A stretch of 64,000 nucleotides of DNA from Molanna angustata (GCA_963576475.1 OY754980.1:34463431-34527430); one strand, 5' to 3'; positions 22,101 to 32,095 are shown, counted from the first letter of the stretch. A program made the numbers and translations. The notes: generated from the letters alone by a model not told the origin.

Positions 22101-22313
22101 CCAGCCTTCAACATAAATGAAGGAATGGAACACTATGAAGACAACACCGAGCATCAACCGAATACCACTGAGGAACACATAAGGATGTCCAGCCAGCACA
22201 CACAGGACGACACTCCTTCATCCAGCCCAGTATCGGAGCAACCACACACCACAACAAGAGCAGGAAGAAAGGTCTACTTCCCACAACGATTTACCAGCGT
22301 CAGATATTTTTAA
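19119..22313 (+). CDS. pol: Gypsy pol polyprotein, catalytically damaged
   Basis: The 1064-codon frame is uninterrupted and holds, in order, protease (DTG at 44-46), reverse transcriptase (YIDD at 341-344), RNase H (D495, E536, D605), and integrase with an HHCC finger (H683, H687, C717, C720) and DDE core (D749, D808, E844). A chromo-like tail is not evident. The motif A position that should be the first catalytic Asp of the reverse transcriptase is Tyr281 (codon TAT, 19959-19961) in IYLARAYNQV. Motif B reads MQPGL rather than the usual MPFGL, and the third RNase H acid is Glu561 in TEHKPL. Protease and integrase look intact. The protein could not copy its own RNA. The start codon is nominal; the product would normally be made by frameshifting from gag. 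Confidence 0.92.
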   Translation: MPTAVHIQSAGKLIMRQVCETTPSHIKQRRFIQDISSGVQYLVDTGSEISIIPKYYKNDKSIISTDSIITPIYAANGTSIPTYGHKIIHLNLGLRRNHKWKFVIADVTKPIIGADFLTNYDILVDLKRRSLIDRTTGITSRGYIYKTSVTNIATVQATSKFQAIIRKYPCPTRAHMSQIEPKHDVTHHIQTKGPPVTTKARRLNPIQLEIAKKEYAYMIEQGICRPSKSNWSSPLHMVKKTDGSYRMCGDYRRLNSITKPDKYPIPQLQDFSHKLHGKTIYLARAYNQVKMEEKDIPKTAILTTFGLFEFTRMQPGLSNAAQSFQRYLHTITRDLEFVFTYIDDILVASNNLQDHEKHLNTLFKRLAENGLIINQEKCQLGVEEVKFLGYKINKNGSKPLTEKVKAITQLEPPKEAKGLRRYMGMLNFYRKFLPNAADTQKPLFEQLKGYAKNDKRKIVWTEELLHAFVKCKKDLAQAALLVHVNPSAEITIMVDASNNAMGAALQQKKKDIWQPISFFSKKFNDAQLKYSTYDRELTAIYEAVKYFRSQIEGRQFSITTEHKPLIFAFSKNKLNSPRQERQLDYISQFTTDLRHIKGEDNTVADTLSRIEEIEITPSINYQKMAEKLSNDNELKYLQEKSSLQLKKIIIPGTKQTLWCDVTNNALRPYVPADMRDQIIKTIHAISHTGAKATSKIIKHRYVWPNIDKSVKSIVDACIQCQAAKIHRHTITPLKDYQHTDGRFKNIHQDLVGPLQPSKEYTYLLTIIDRYTRWPEAIPLKNISAETVADALMYNWIARFGVPTSITTDQGRQFESALFNGLTRKMGITHHRTTAYHPQCNGMIERWHRTLKSSIMAVDNPSWTSSLPLILLGLRSVTKEGSNHTPAEMTYGATLRLPGDFFEETTPEEPDTYGQKLQEIMAKMRPIPISRHCTRQTFVHKQLKNSKYVFLRHDAVKRPLQKPYDGPYLVRDRDDKTAIIIINGKEKKVSLDRLKPAFNINEGMEHYEDNTEHQPNTTEEHIRMSSQHTQDDTPSSSPVSEQPHTTTRAGRKVYFPQRFTSVRYF

Positions 22314-22336
22314 AAAAGATAAGTAACTTCATACCT

Positions 22337-22545
22337 TGTACTAAAACTAATTTATACTTATAATATGATTAACTTTATATATGTATAGACTAAGTTGTAC
22401 TTAAATAATTTCATTACTGTGTAGTAGGAAAGACTACTTTGTACTAAAACAAATTTATACTTATAATATGATTAACTTTATATATGTATAGATTAAGTTG
22501 TACTTAAATAATTACATTACTGTATACTCATTACATAACATGTAC
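22337..22545 (+). repeat. Direct duplication of about 102 bp in the Gypsy 3' UTR
   Basis: The block starting TTGTACTAAAAC at 22337 repeats from 22439, both running through AATATGATTAACTTTATA and TAAGTTGTACTTAAATAATT. A purine tract GAGGAGGGG at 22654-22662 may be the polypurine tract, although it lies 33 nt before the LTR. Confidence 0.8.
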
Positions 22546-22695
22546 AAAGCGGTATAAAAGAAAACCCTATACAAAATAACATAACAAATCAAATGCTTTA
22601 AAATTGTTTTTTTTTTATCTTTCACAGAACGCAATGTAAGGACTTTGAACTTCGAGGAGGGGTCGTGTTTCGTCTAAGAGACTGCCAGCGGGGTC

Positions 22696-23355
22696 TGTGG
22701 CGCAACCGCTGATTGCGCCGCGTAGCTGAGTTACACCGGCAGGCGCCATCTTGCCCTGCGCCGTATTCCCAGCCCGTCTCCTATTTAAGGGGAAGCACAG
22801 CGCGCCCAGACCATTCCGTCATCCAGATCTCGAGGCTAGGCATCACGCTGCCCGACCTCTCGTCGTCGTTCAAATCGTCCGCGTTCCAAATTTACATTTA
22901 TAATCATTAAATAATAATTCAACATTTTCTGTACCAAGTAATATTAATAAGCACCAATTGTAAGCATCAACTTGATCAATAAAAGAGTAAGTTCAATTTC
23001 CTGTTACATCTTTCAATCTGTCAACCATTTCTACCTGAGTAATATTTGATAATAATATTTAATCTATTGTATACGGTATCGCAGTTGCTTGGTCGATCAA
23101 TCTGTGGCTCAGCTGTCGGGACTCTCCGAACAGACGGCCTCCAGGTTCGAACCAAGCGGTTGAGATATCATTTGGGTTGTATGTAGCTGAAGGCGGACAA
23201 ACAGGTAATACCTACACGTCCAACTGACCGACCTTACCACCTCAATTACAGGCGTGTATACCAGCTCACGCTGGTATGCAATCGCTTCCAACCAAGTGAC
23301 CACTCTGGCACTTTAGTAAGCTCTACATACTACAAATACCTTTTCTAACCCCAAA
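22696..23355 (+). repeat. 3' LTR
   Basis: This LTR matches the 5' LTR at all but four positions: three substitutions and one T-run indel. The AATAAA signal is at 22978-22983, and the tRNA-like A and B boxes are conserved. Confidence 0.93.
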
Positions 23356-23480
23356 ACATTAATCGTCTCACAGATCCAGACTAAAAACACAATTAAAAAC
23401 TTTGTCTCCACCGGAAATCGAACCCGGGACTTTTGGATCAGCAGTCTGATACCCAACCAACTGAGCAACGAAGGCCGACA
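23356..23480 (-). mobile_element. SINE (family beta), tRNA-derived head, split by the Gypsy insertion
   Basis: On the minus strand this begins with TTGCTCAGTTGG (A box) and GGGTTCGATTTCC (B box), then the GTCTGGATCTGTGAGAC body, which stops at the target duplication ACAT (23356-23359). The rest of the SINE is at 9108-9196. Confidence 0.88.
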
Positions 23481-23620
23481 ATATGATTAATTATTATAAT
23501 AATAAATCATATCGTAATTGGTTTGTGAAAAGTTTGCTTGGTTCTGCGCTATATAGTATTTGTTTGGTGTCGTATCAAATATGTAAATATGAAAAGCCGA
23601 ATGCAGCATTTCTGACATAT

Positions 23621-24095
23621 TTTATTTATTTATTTATTTATTTGGGACAGACAACAGCGACAGCAAAATAATGAAGGTACAGAACAATAAAATAAGACTT
23701 GCGCCAAAACATCTATCCACAAATTAAAATAATATGATCAATAAACATAAATAATAAAGCAGAAAAAAAAATGTTATTAAATAAAACAAAGTGAAAAAAC
23801 AAACAAGATAATATCATGGTAGTGTGTAAAGGATTTTGTTTGATAGGAGATGAAGGGGTAGGGAGGAGGGGAAGAGGGAAGAAATGAAGGTCATGAAGGT
23901 GTCTGCCGCACTTCACTGGTTTACCACACAATCAACCGGCATCAGTTTACTTCGTATCATTTGTCGATATTTATTAAAACGAAATTGGAAAATATCAACA
24001 TCATTAAAATTTTCATTGTATTGACGGCATATGCGCGGTATAATGGAGAATTTTCGATAGTTCGTTCTACATACTGGGACATATTTTATGTTTAC
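23621..24095 (-). mobile_element. 5'-truncated LINE 3' end
   Basis: A minus-strand LINE end with an ORF2 C-terminal fragment (23913-24095), an AT-rich 3' UTR and a (TAAA)n tail near 23621-23643. Confidence 0.7.
23913..24095 (-). pseudogene. LINE ORF2 C-terminal fragment
   Basis: About 60 codons end at the TGA at 23913-23915. The peptide contains CRTNYRKFSIIPRICRQYN followed by DVDIFQFRFNKYR, a conserved ending of a LINE ORF2 family; the fragment at 43.87 kb has a similar pattern (STNYRQNSFLWRFCNNIN). It is uninterrupted but lacks all catalytic domains. Confidence 0.65.
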
Positions 24096-24436
24096 TACCT
24101 ACCAAAAAGATAACAACGCAGTTAGATAATAGAATTTTTGCCACGGCGCGTTATTCACGACGATAAGGCACATAAAGGGATGAATAAATGGAGCAAGAAA
24201 CGAAATCCCCTACCAGTGCGGATGCAGTCCTCTTCTCGAATCGCTAAACCAGTCCAAAGAAAGATGCATAGGTAGTTTATAATATGTCCAAACACAGCAC
24301 TGCACATTGAATGTTTCCTGTAACGATGATTCACGGCGATATTGATAACTGATAACTCAGCGCGATACAACGTAGTCAGAATGACATGCGTTCGAGGTCG
24401 TCGGCAAGCAAGTACTGGTCTATGGAATAAGGATAT

Positions 24437-24785
24437 ACTAGAGCTAAGAAAACGCACAGGTCCTTTTACCAATGTCGGATGAGCTATCACAGTTGACATT
24501 AAACGCAAAAATTTTCAACACAAAATATATAGTAAATATATAGTATTAAAAAGAGTAAGAATCATATAATTACTCAAAGAATATGTTGGGAAATTTAATT
24601 TATTTGAATGATGTGATCGTATAAAATGGTGTTGATTAAGTTATTCCTCCAACCAATTTCCTTTCAATTTATAAAGCAACTCGCTCGTGGAGGTTGCTAT
24701 TGTCATTAAAGAATAATATCTCGCTTTTAATGTGACAGCTCATCCGACATTGGTAAAATGACCTGTGCGTTTTCTGAGCGCTAGT
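24437..24785. repeat. Inverted repeat, arms of about 63-70 bp
   Basis: The left arm 24437-24506 (with AAAACGCACAGGTC and ACCAATGTCGGATGAGCT) pairs with 24723-24785. The arms differ by a few substitutions and a 7-bp indel, and about 215 bp separate them. I cannot assign a family. Confidence 0.8.
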
Positions 24786-25200
24786 GAACGGATCAGAGCA
24801 GTATGAAGGGGTAAGGATCAGGCGATTTGTATTCACGCAACCGAAGAACATATTGTTATGTGTAAAAGCGACCAAATTACATATATAACTATTATAATAT
24901 ATTATACTAGTTGCATGAAACACAAAATATCCAACCGTATAGGGCAATACCTAGTATGTATAATTGAAGAAAACATATCAAACTATAAAAACTTGAACAC
25001 AAATATTTTAATATATCTTGTTTTCTATACAAAACATGTAGGTATGTATGTCAGGATAGAATTGTATGGAGATCAGTCTTTTTTTCGTTCCCAGAATATA
25101 AAAACATCATGATGGTATGTATGTATTTTTGGAGATTAAGTATCACAAGCTATTGAGTCCCTGTAGATATTGTGTTATTTACAAATTGTATGAAACAATG
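24786..25200. other. Intergenic, with one member of a short dispersed repeat
   Basis: A block near 25017-25080 (minus strand TACCTACATGTTTTGTATAG then AAAACA) matches plus-strand sequence near 43750-43790 and 63250-63285. Nothing else was recognised. Confidence 0.45.
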
Positions 25201-25497
25201 TCGTACATACATACATACATACATACCATCACGCCATGTCCCTTGCGGGGTAGGCAGAGAGAACCGAACGCCACATTTTTCTATCCTGGCACGCATCTCT
25301 CGCTTCGTCCACATTCATGCATCGTCTCATACATGTTCGTCTATTGCTCACACTTCTAACATTTCCGTCTTTCAAAATTTCGTTCACATGGTCGTGCCAT
25401 CCCTTTCTTGGGCGTCCCCGACCTCTCATTCCATTCCTTTCCGCTCTGTATATTTTCTTCGTCAGGCGCTCCTCATTCATTCTCCCCATGTCGTCAC
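25201..25497 (-). mobile_element. 5'-truncated LINE end (family X), with (CATA)n tail
   Basis: The minus frame 25229-25489 encodes RNGMRGRGRPRKGWHDHV and then CQDRKMWRSVLSAYPARDMA, the basic GRPRKGW motif and closing segment of an RTE/R4-like LINE ORF2. A (CATA)n run at 25201-25224 is the 3' tail. Related copies lie at 48976-49400 and 56114-56880. This copy has no internal stop in the remaining 86 codons. Confidence 0.8.
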
Positions 25498-26304
25498 TAC
25501 AAAAATTAAATTTTTACAAAAAAAAATTCAAAAATTTCGTATGTTCGTATTTTTTACTGAAAATTACATTATCTAGTTGGGGTGTTTCGGTATTTTTCGA
25601 TGTTTTTTTTAAAACTTTAAAATATAGGCAGTTGATCAATGTTTATCTGACTAATTTTTTTTTTGAGAAACTCTGGAACTTAAAAAAAATGAGGGCATCT
25701 ATTTCCGTTTATGCTTCCGTTACATCACTAATACAAATCTCGGAACAACTTTTGTCATAAATTTGGCCGGTCATAATCACGTGAAACGCCTTGATTCCGT
25801 CTTTAATTTTTATAAATAAAAACGATCGCGCTTTCCGAACAACCCAATTTTATTTCACATTTTTTTCACAACCCCAGGTAGTACCTAAGGCTATATAGAT
25901 GGTCTGTAACTGTACCATTAGACTAGGTCTGGTCTGTGTTCGATTTCTTCTGGTTATGCCGGGATTTTCTTATTTGATTAGATATTCAAAACATCTGCTT
26001 GAAACATTACTACTTAGTTTATTTGACTACTTACATACAAAGGTACTATTATACTTTATTTCAACTGCTGTGCCAAGTAGAGTAGGTAGAGATAAAGCAG
26101 CGAACTCATGTTTTATTTATGGATTTTTTGCATTTTTTATAATATTACACAAAGAACTTATTTTTTATAACTTTTCAATGTAAATGAAATACTTTTTAAG
26201 CTAAAATTTGTCTTTCTAAGAACATTTTCCAGTACTCTTATTTTGTTACGACTTATTCCAATTTATGGAAATGACAGAGGGCAATATAATAAATTGTGAT
26301 ATTC
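25498..26304. other. AT-rich intergenic sequence
   Basis: No coding or structural signature was recognised. Confidence 0.4.
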
Positions 26305-26410
26305 ATCCATCCATACGATAACGGCATACCCCACAATGTGGGGTAACTAGCGATAGGCTTGCTGGTGTGCATAGCCTAATAAAAGGACGCACGACACGTG
26401 ACTGCATCCC
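26305..26410 (+). repeat. Dispersed repeat, paired with 52085-52185
   Basis: Both blocks contain GGGTAAC-AGCGA-AGG followed by GCATAACCTAATAAAA-like sequence. Here a small hairpin, CCCCACAATGTGGGG, precedes it. Confidence 0.65.
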
Positions 26411-26582
26411 CCCATTCCTGTTTCGTCTCAGCTAAAAAGGCACTATATTTAGAATGGATGAGGAACCTCATTGCTGCACTATGTGAGATTATCTCCTTCT
26501 AACACAAAGTTGTGGTTTCAATTATTTATAATATTTTATATAAAAAAATCCTGCTTTCTTATTTCAATGCGACTGATGATTT

Positions 26583-26957
26583 TTTTAGATATGTATATTG
26601 TGTAAGTTTTTAGATATGTATATTGTGTAAGTTTTTAGATATGTATATTGTGTAAGTTTTTAGATATGTATATTGTGTAAGTTTTTAGATATGTATATTG
26701 TGTAAGTTTTTAGATATGTATATTGTGTAAGTTTTTAGATATGTATATTGTGTAAGTTTTTAGATATGTATATTGTGTAAGTTTTTAGATATGTATATTG
26801 TGTAAGTTTTTAGATATGTATATTGTGTAAGTTTTTAGATATGTATATTGTGTAAGTTTTTAGATATGTATATTGTGTAAGTTTTTAGATATGTATATTG
26901 TGTAAGTTTTTAGATATGTATATTGTGTAAGTTTTTAGATATGTATATTGTGTAAGT
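26583..26957. repeat. 25-bp minisatellite, 15 copies
   Basis: Fifteen essentially identical units of GTTTTTAGATATGTATATTG plus TGTAA. The array directly abuts the left end of the Penelope-like repeat at 26958. Confidence 0.95.
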
Positions 26958-27235
26958 TTTTCTGTTGGCCATTATTCGATATAATTGCTGTCCTTTTAAT
27001 ACAATATTTATATATTCATTCCTTCAATTCAACTGCATTTTTATTATACCTACATACATATTTACCTTAATGTCTTTCGGGTATTTAATTTTTCTTAGAA
27101 TTTCCCCCTACCTTATCTATTATTGTTATCCTCTTTGTGAATCTATATATAGATGGTCTTCATCATTATTGTTCACCATTCTGACGATGCTCAGCATAGA
27201 GCGATACCGGTGAATGGGAGTCGCGTTTGCGAAAA
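26958..27235 (+). repeat. Penelope-like terminal repeat with hammerhead-like core (copy 1)
   Basis: The block aligns with 41497-41812 from CTGTTGGCCATTATTC to GCGATACCGGTGAATGGGA. Near its right end CTGACGA (27181-27187) precedes a GCTC/GAGC stem (27189-27192 with 27199-27202) and GATA (27203-27206). The family assignment is an inference from this motif. Confidence 0.6.
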
Positions 27236-28382
27236 ATTTAAGTACAACGTAAAATTAAATATAATTTTTTCATAATTTTAGTTGTATATTGGAGTACCCA
27301 CTGCTATTATCGTGGATATAAAATTATAGAAAAGAAGTAAAAGTGGACTGTATTTTTTCGCAGGGGGTGATTTTTTGCAATCACTGCAAGGTAGAAGGAA
27401 ATATATAGATGGAACACTCACTTACCTACTTGATTATTCCTGGTCCTCTACATCTTTAATAACTTTAATCAAGCGCGCGCGGTGAGAAACAATTTTTGTG
27501 GTGAATACATAAGTGAGTGAAAGGTTGCTGAACAATAAATTACAGAAGAGATGCGGATCGGTGTGATGTGATGTTATCAGGACGCGGTATTGAAGGAAAC
27601 TGATATGTGGGCGTAGGGTGGGCAGTGATTGCAACAATTATCCTTTTTTATATATAAATCGCAACAATTCTATATATACCTGACTTATTTTTGGCGTTAA
27701 CGACTGCGTTGTTCCTTTTTCCTCTTACTCAAACCTAAATAAGTTATGTCAATATTTTATGCATACCTATAAGCATAGAATTATAATGTACAGAAGCCGC
27801 GTCTAGTACAAATTTCGAATTCAAATGTAGGTATGCCAAGTTTTTTTTACATGTGTGTGTGAGGTGGCAGATCGGTTGGTCTACGTTTTATGTAGGTGTG
27901 GGTGTCGGTAGGTGTACGTATACTATAAATTCTTCTGTTTCCTCGTAGTTTTAGTTGGCATACATTCATTGTATGATATAATATAATCTAAGCATATTAG
28001 CTTTATTTACGAAGGTAAAGTGTACATATATAAGTACATAGATTGAAATATTTGGCAATACAAATATGGACGAAACTCGATTTTCTTATTTGATTTGTAT
28101 GTACATATGTACCTATATGTATATTATATAATATATAATGGATAGATTGCTAAGTAAACTTTATTATGTACCTACATATGTACTTGCTCGATTGAATTCC
28201 TTATATTTTTTTATGTGATTCTTATCGAATTACATACCTGCGTTGTTTATCTGGATCTGGTCACGCCATACAAATTTATGCGTCACGCATGTCACAATGT
28301 ACCTACATAAGTAGGTACCTACCTACCTAATTTACAAATATTTTTTTTTCTGGAATGCGTTTAGAAAAATATGGTTATATTA
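27236..28382. other. AT-rich intergenic sequence
   Basis: No coding feature was recognised. Words such as GTAGGTACCTACC are frequent. Confidence 0.4.
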
Positions 28383-29049
28383 TTTTAACAGATTTTTAAT
28401 TATCTCAATAGAGACGAAGTTGGAATATTTATTGTAGGAGAACCGGGAAATCAAGGCACCTACAGGGCTTACGACCTGTCATCGGCTGGTTTACGTGATC
28501 ACTTTATGCGCTTGCGCAACGTTCACCAATTATGCCTTTTAATGAGATCCCTATCAATTCAATTTTGAAAGTTACCTGATTACTTACACATTGGTACAAG
28601 TAGGTAAATAAGACAAAAATGACCTTATAAGTCTGGCGCAATTCAGGGGTGACTTCTATGCGAAAAATGCATTGTCACCTCAGATATAAGAATTGTAGCT
28701 TTCATTATTTACAAAAAACCAATTCTCTCAATAGATGACGTTACAACAAAAAAATAAATAAAAAATAATAAGATTGTTGTTCATAATTTCACCCATAGAT
28801 GGCTGTAGTAAAAATTCCTTATTTTCAAGCGAAAAGAATTTCAGTAATACAATATATAGAACTTTCAAAATTGAATTGATAGGGATCTCATTAAAAAGGC
28901 ATAATTGGTGAACGTTGCGCAAGCGCATAAAGTGATCACGTAAACCAGCCGATGACAGGTCGTAAGCCCTGTAGGTGCCTTGATTTCCCGGTTCTCCTAC
29001 AATAAATATTCCAACTTCGTCTCTATTGAGATAATTAAAAATCTGTTAA
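28383..29049. repeat. Foldback element with 188-bp inverted arms
   Basis: Arms 28383-28571 and 28861-29049 are reverse complements, differing mainly in the length of one T run (4 versus 5). About 290 bp of unrelated sequence separates them. A third copy of the arm lies at 39111-39283. The arm holds an open stretch reading DEVGIFIVGEPGNQGTYRAY and on through FMRLRNVHQL, preceded by TTTTAACAG, which resembles a splice acceptor. I do not recognise the peptide. Confidence 0.9.
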
Positions 29050-29590
29050 AAAATATCTTTGACTCCCGACAGGGAAAAAAATCCAATGTTTGCGCATATG
29101 CAATAATAAAAATATTCGATTTGGTTATATTATATTCGGATATCTCTGTTGATCTTCTGGCGGATATTTTTTGACGAAACTTCGTGTTGATTTCATAAAC
29201 AATGCGTTTTAATAACAAATAAGAAATAACTGTAAATGGAATTTCTCGAAAAAATTGATGGAGCTCAAACTTGTTTACCTACTACCAAATAGTCTTAACG
29301 TTTTCTTATAACGAAAAAAACTTAAAGTGAGGTAGAAAAACACAGAAAAAATGTGAATTATTGTTATTTTCAACAACCTACACAAAGAAAAATACTAGCT
29401 ATAACTATATTACCAACAGACGTATACCTGTATAGACGTATACGTTGTACCTGTGTCTGTTTATAAGGTAATTTCTTTGTTTGAGCAAGTATGAATGAAC
29501 TTTTTATATGACATCATATAAAAGTTTTTTTTTTTAATTTTTTACATTATCCAAGTCCTCAGAAGAGGGAATCAAATAATTGGGAAGATG
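29050..29590. other. Intergenic, with the outer part of the foldback family
   Basis: At 29090-29120 the words TTTGCGCATATGCAATAATA and AAAATATTCGAT recur at 39295-39330, where they also follow an arm copy. The rest is featureless. Confidence 0.5.
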
Positions 29591-29661
29591 GGTCGATGGT
29601 AGAGCGGTTAGCGCGCTGAGATAGTAATTCAGTTGTCGCGAGTTCGAATCCTGCTTCGACC
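29591..29661 (+). tRNA. tRNA-like sequence (possible tRNA-Thr(AGT) pseudogene or SINE head)
   Basis: An A box TGGTAGAGCGG (29597-29607) and B box GAGTTCGAATCC (29640-29651) are spaced as in a tRNA. The acceptor ends GGTCGA and TCGACC pair fully, and a 5-bp anticodon stem (CTGAG with TTCAG, one G-T pair) closes a 7-nt loop ATAGTAA, which would give anticodon AGT. The D stem pairs poorly and the T stem has a mismatch, so I favour a pseudogene or SINE head over a working gene. Confidence 0.4.
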
Positions 29662-30900
29662 GATTTCATTCACCTATGACACAAGCATTTATGCTTATTT
29701 TAAGGAACGTAGGAAGATGTATATGTACTTGCTTAACAAGGACAAATTCATTTTTTGTAAAAAAAAATTGCTAGGCATACCTATGGGCTTTTGAATACCG
29801 AGAGAGTTTTTACCTGGCCGGCATGGCGGTTACAATATGTTTTTAAAATATTATTATATTACATCGGAATAATTATTGATACTCATACTTAACGGAAAGA
29901 AATAAGATCCCATAAACCAACAGTCCACGTTTCAAACAAATAATTTGTATGGTAATGCAACTCTATGTCCTTTGTAGCTACCTACATACATATATTTTTT
30001 CATTTTTAATTTTTCTATTAGACCAAAGACTTAAATTATTTCAATAACGAATAAATTTTGAAGCAATGTTACATCAAGACATAATTTAACTTATTTATAA
30101 GACTCAAATAGGTAATTCCTACTTACCTACATATTATATTGTGTTATCTTCACTGGTTGGTATTCTTACAAAAAAAAAATATTAAAATGTCTCTGGCAAT
30201 TTCAAATTACTAAATTGTAAAGCAACGAATAACACAGAAGAGATATTATGTAAATTTCTTTGAATAATAATTATTATAATACTCAAAAGAATATTTCGGT
30301 AACATTAATAACAGAAACAAATATTTCACTTTCGTTGTTTGTGAATTTTTACTTAAAATATCTACTACAGAATGATAAGAGAGAAATAATTATTTTCTTT
30401 GTATTTATTTAATAATATATTATTTTTATCAAATGGAAATTTTAATTTTATTTTATATTAAATTTCCATTGCTCGACCAAAACAATATTTTATTTCTTTA
30501 TGATTCTCAAAGATATACAAATAATTCACCAGAACACATTTAAAATAAAACTAAAACGCATTCAATTACAAAAAAACGTTAAGATTTTGATAAACCAACT
30601 AGTTAAGATTTATTAAATATAAACCAACGATATACAATTTTTTTATGAGAGAAAAAACTTTTGGTATTTTCAGTTCGGATTTGTATATTTTCGATCGTAA
30701 AATATTTTTTTTTGTTTATTTATAACGAGGTCTACTTTATTTATATGTATGTAGATTTACATAACACTGCATCTACTGTTATTTTTTGTACCTATTCATC
30801 ATAATTTTTATTTAATGTTTTGATTTATTTTGAGTCCATTTGTATGTTTTTTTATGTTTGCTTATATCTATTATTTTTATTCTTGAATTTATTGTTTAAC
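29662..30900. other. AT-rich intergenic sequence
   Basis: Very AT-rich, with no coding or repeat feature recognised. Confidence 0.4.
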
Positions 30901-30919
30901 TGTTTAGGTACATATAGGT

Positions 30920-31708
30920 ATATTTTTTTCTCTTTTTGCAAGTGTATAACTATTTTTTTTCTTTGTGCCGTTTATATAAAAAAATATTAAAAAAAATTGG
31001 TTCCTTAAGAAGAATAAGAAATAACTTAGATTTTCACACATCAAGATTAATTTTTAATTCAATTGTTATTCCCCATTTAAATTATTGTTCTAGTGTCCTT
31101 TTCCTCTGTAATAAAACTCAAAATAGAAAATTACAGATCATTCATAATATGGGAATGAGAACAATTTTAAAATGTAACAGATATACAAAAATAAACCTTA
31201 TGTTAAATAAACTGAAAACAATAACAGTAAAGCAATACATTATATACAACACATTAACTTTGATTTTCAAACTAAAAAATAATATGCTTCCAAATTTTAT
31301 GCAGAAAAATATATTATTCAATGCCAGTGTTCACACTTAGCCTACGAGAGGATGTCAGGATTTTAGACTTCCAAAAACGAGATTAATAAGTATACAAAAT
31401 AGTTTATACCATAAAGGTCTTAAAATATATAATAGTTTGCCACCAAAAATAAAACAAACCACAAGTCTTACAACCTTTCGTAGGCTAGGTACTGAGCACA
31501 TAGTTAAAAATTATTAATGTTCTCCATACTTACATTGTTTTAATAATTTAGTGTCATACTCTGTACCTATACCATAATTTATTAATGTATCAAAAAAATA
31601 TTCGATATATTCGTATCAAAAAAAATGTATAGGTACTTTTTGTTTACACTAGATGTATTAATTTTTATATTTTTTTACGTCTAAATAAAAGTTACTATTA
31701 TTATTATT
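30920..31708 (+). mobile_element. 5'-truncated LINE with (ATT)n tail
   Basis: An ORF2 C-terminal region in two frames is followed by a 3' UTR and an (ATT)n run at 31691-31708 after AAATAAAAGTTACTATT. Confidence 0.75.
30936..31517 (+). pseudogene. LINE ORF2 C-terminal region, one frameshift
   Basis: The first frame (to 31340) contains RRIRNNLDFHTSRLIFNSIV, IPHLNYCSSVLF and LQIIHNMGMRTILKCNRYT, which are the post-palm segments of a CR1/L2- or Jockey-like reverse transcriptase. After a frameshift near 31335 another frame gives LKIYNSLPPKIKQTTSLTTF and ends at a TAA at 31515-31517. The palm with the YADD box is missing. Confidence 0.8.
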
Positions 31709-32019
31709 ATAAATTAAATTATAAATAAATAAATCGGTAAATAAATAATTATTTTAAATTTCGTTTTCTGTATTAATCCTTTATGTATGTCCTTTATTAA
31801 CTTCACTCGTATGTCTGTCTGTCTGTACCGGAATTTTGGAATCAATTTTCATCTAATTATCGACCTGTCAGAGCTATGAATTACAATGCATGTTAAAACT
31901 GATTTTAGGTTGATTCATTTGATATTTTGATTATTTTTTTAATTCATACAAAGTAAACAATAATTATAAATTAAATATTAAATGTACATATTTATATAAA
32001 TAAAAATTAAACACCGTTT
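31709..32019. other. AT-rich intergenic sequence
   Basis: Contains (ATAAATA)n words and nothing I can assign. Confidence 0.4.
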
Positions 32020-32095
32020 TAATCCACTACGAGTACAATTTAATAAGTCTAAGCGCTTTCGCTAGGTACAACTAGCATCTTCAGAGGCACAATTT
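32020..32095 (-). ncRNA. Hammerhead-like motif (Penelope-like debris)
   Basis: On the minus strand CTGAAGA (32078-32084) is followed by a 5-bp stem GCTAG/CTAGC (32072-32076 with 32061-32065) and GAAA (32057-32060). The stem differs in sequence from the other copies but still pairs. The downstream stem III and cleavage site are not clear. Confidence 0.5.

Larger units (their letters stand above)
9197..23355 (+). mobile_element. Full-length CsRn1-clade Ty3/Gypsy retrotransposon, split by a LINE
   Basis: Paired 660-bp LTRs bracket a leader, gag and pol. The clade assignment rests on a CX2HX9CX3C zinc motif at the gag end and on a primer-binding site resembling the tRNA-Trp type used by CsRn1 elements. 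Removing the LINE at 10851-17318 leaves about 7.7 kb. The LTRs differ by three substitutions and one single-base indel, so the insertion is young. The copy cannot be autonomous: gag has a nonsense codon and a frameshift, and pol lacks a catalytic residue. Confidence 0.93.

Noticed and set aside
26583..26957. CRISPR-like regular repeats
   Set aside because: Units are directly adjacent with no spacers, and the DNA is eukaryotic. It is a minisatellite.
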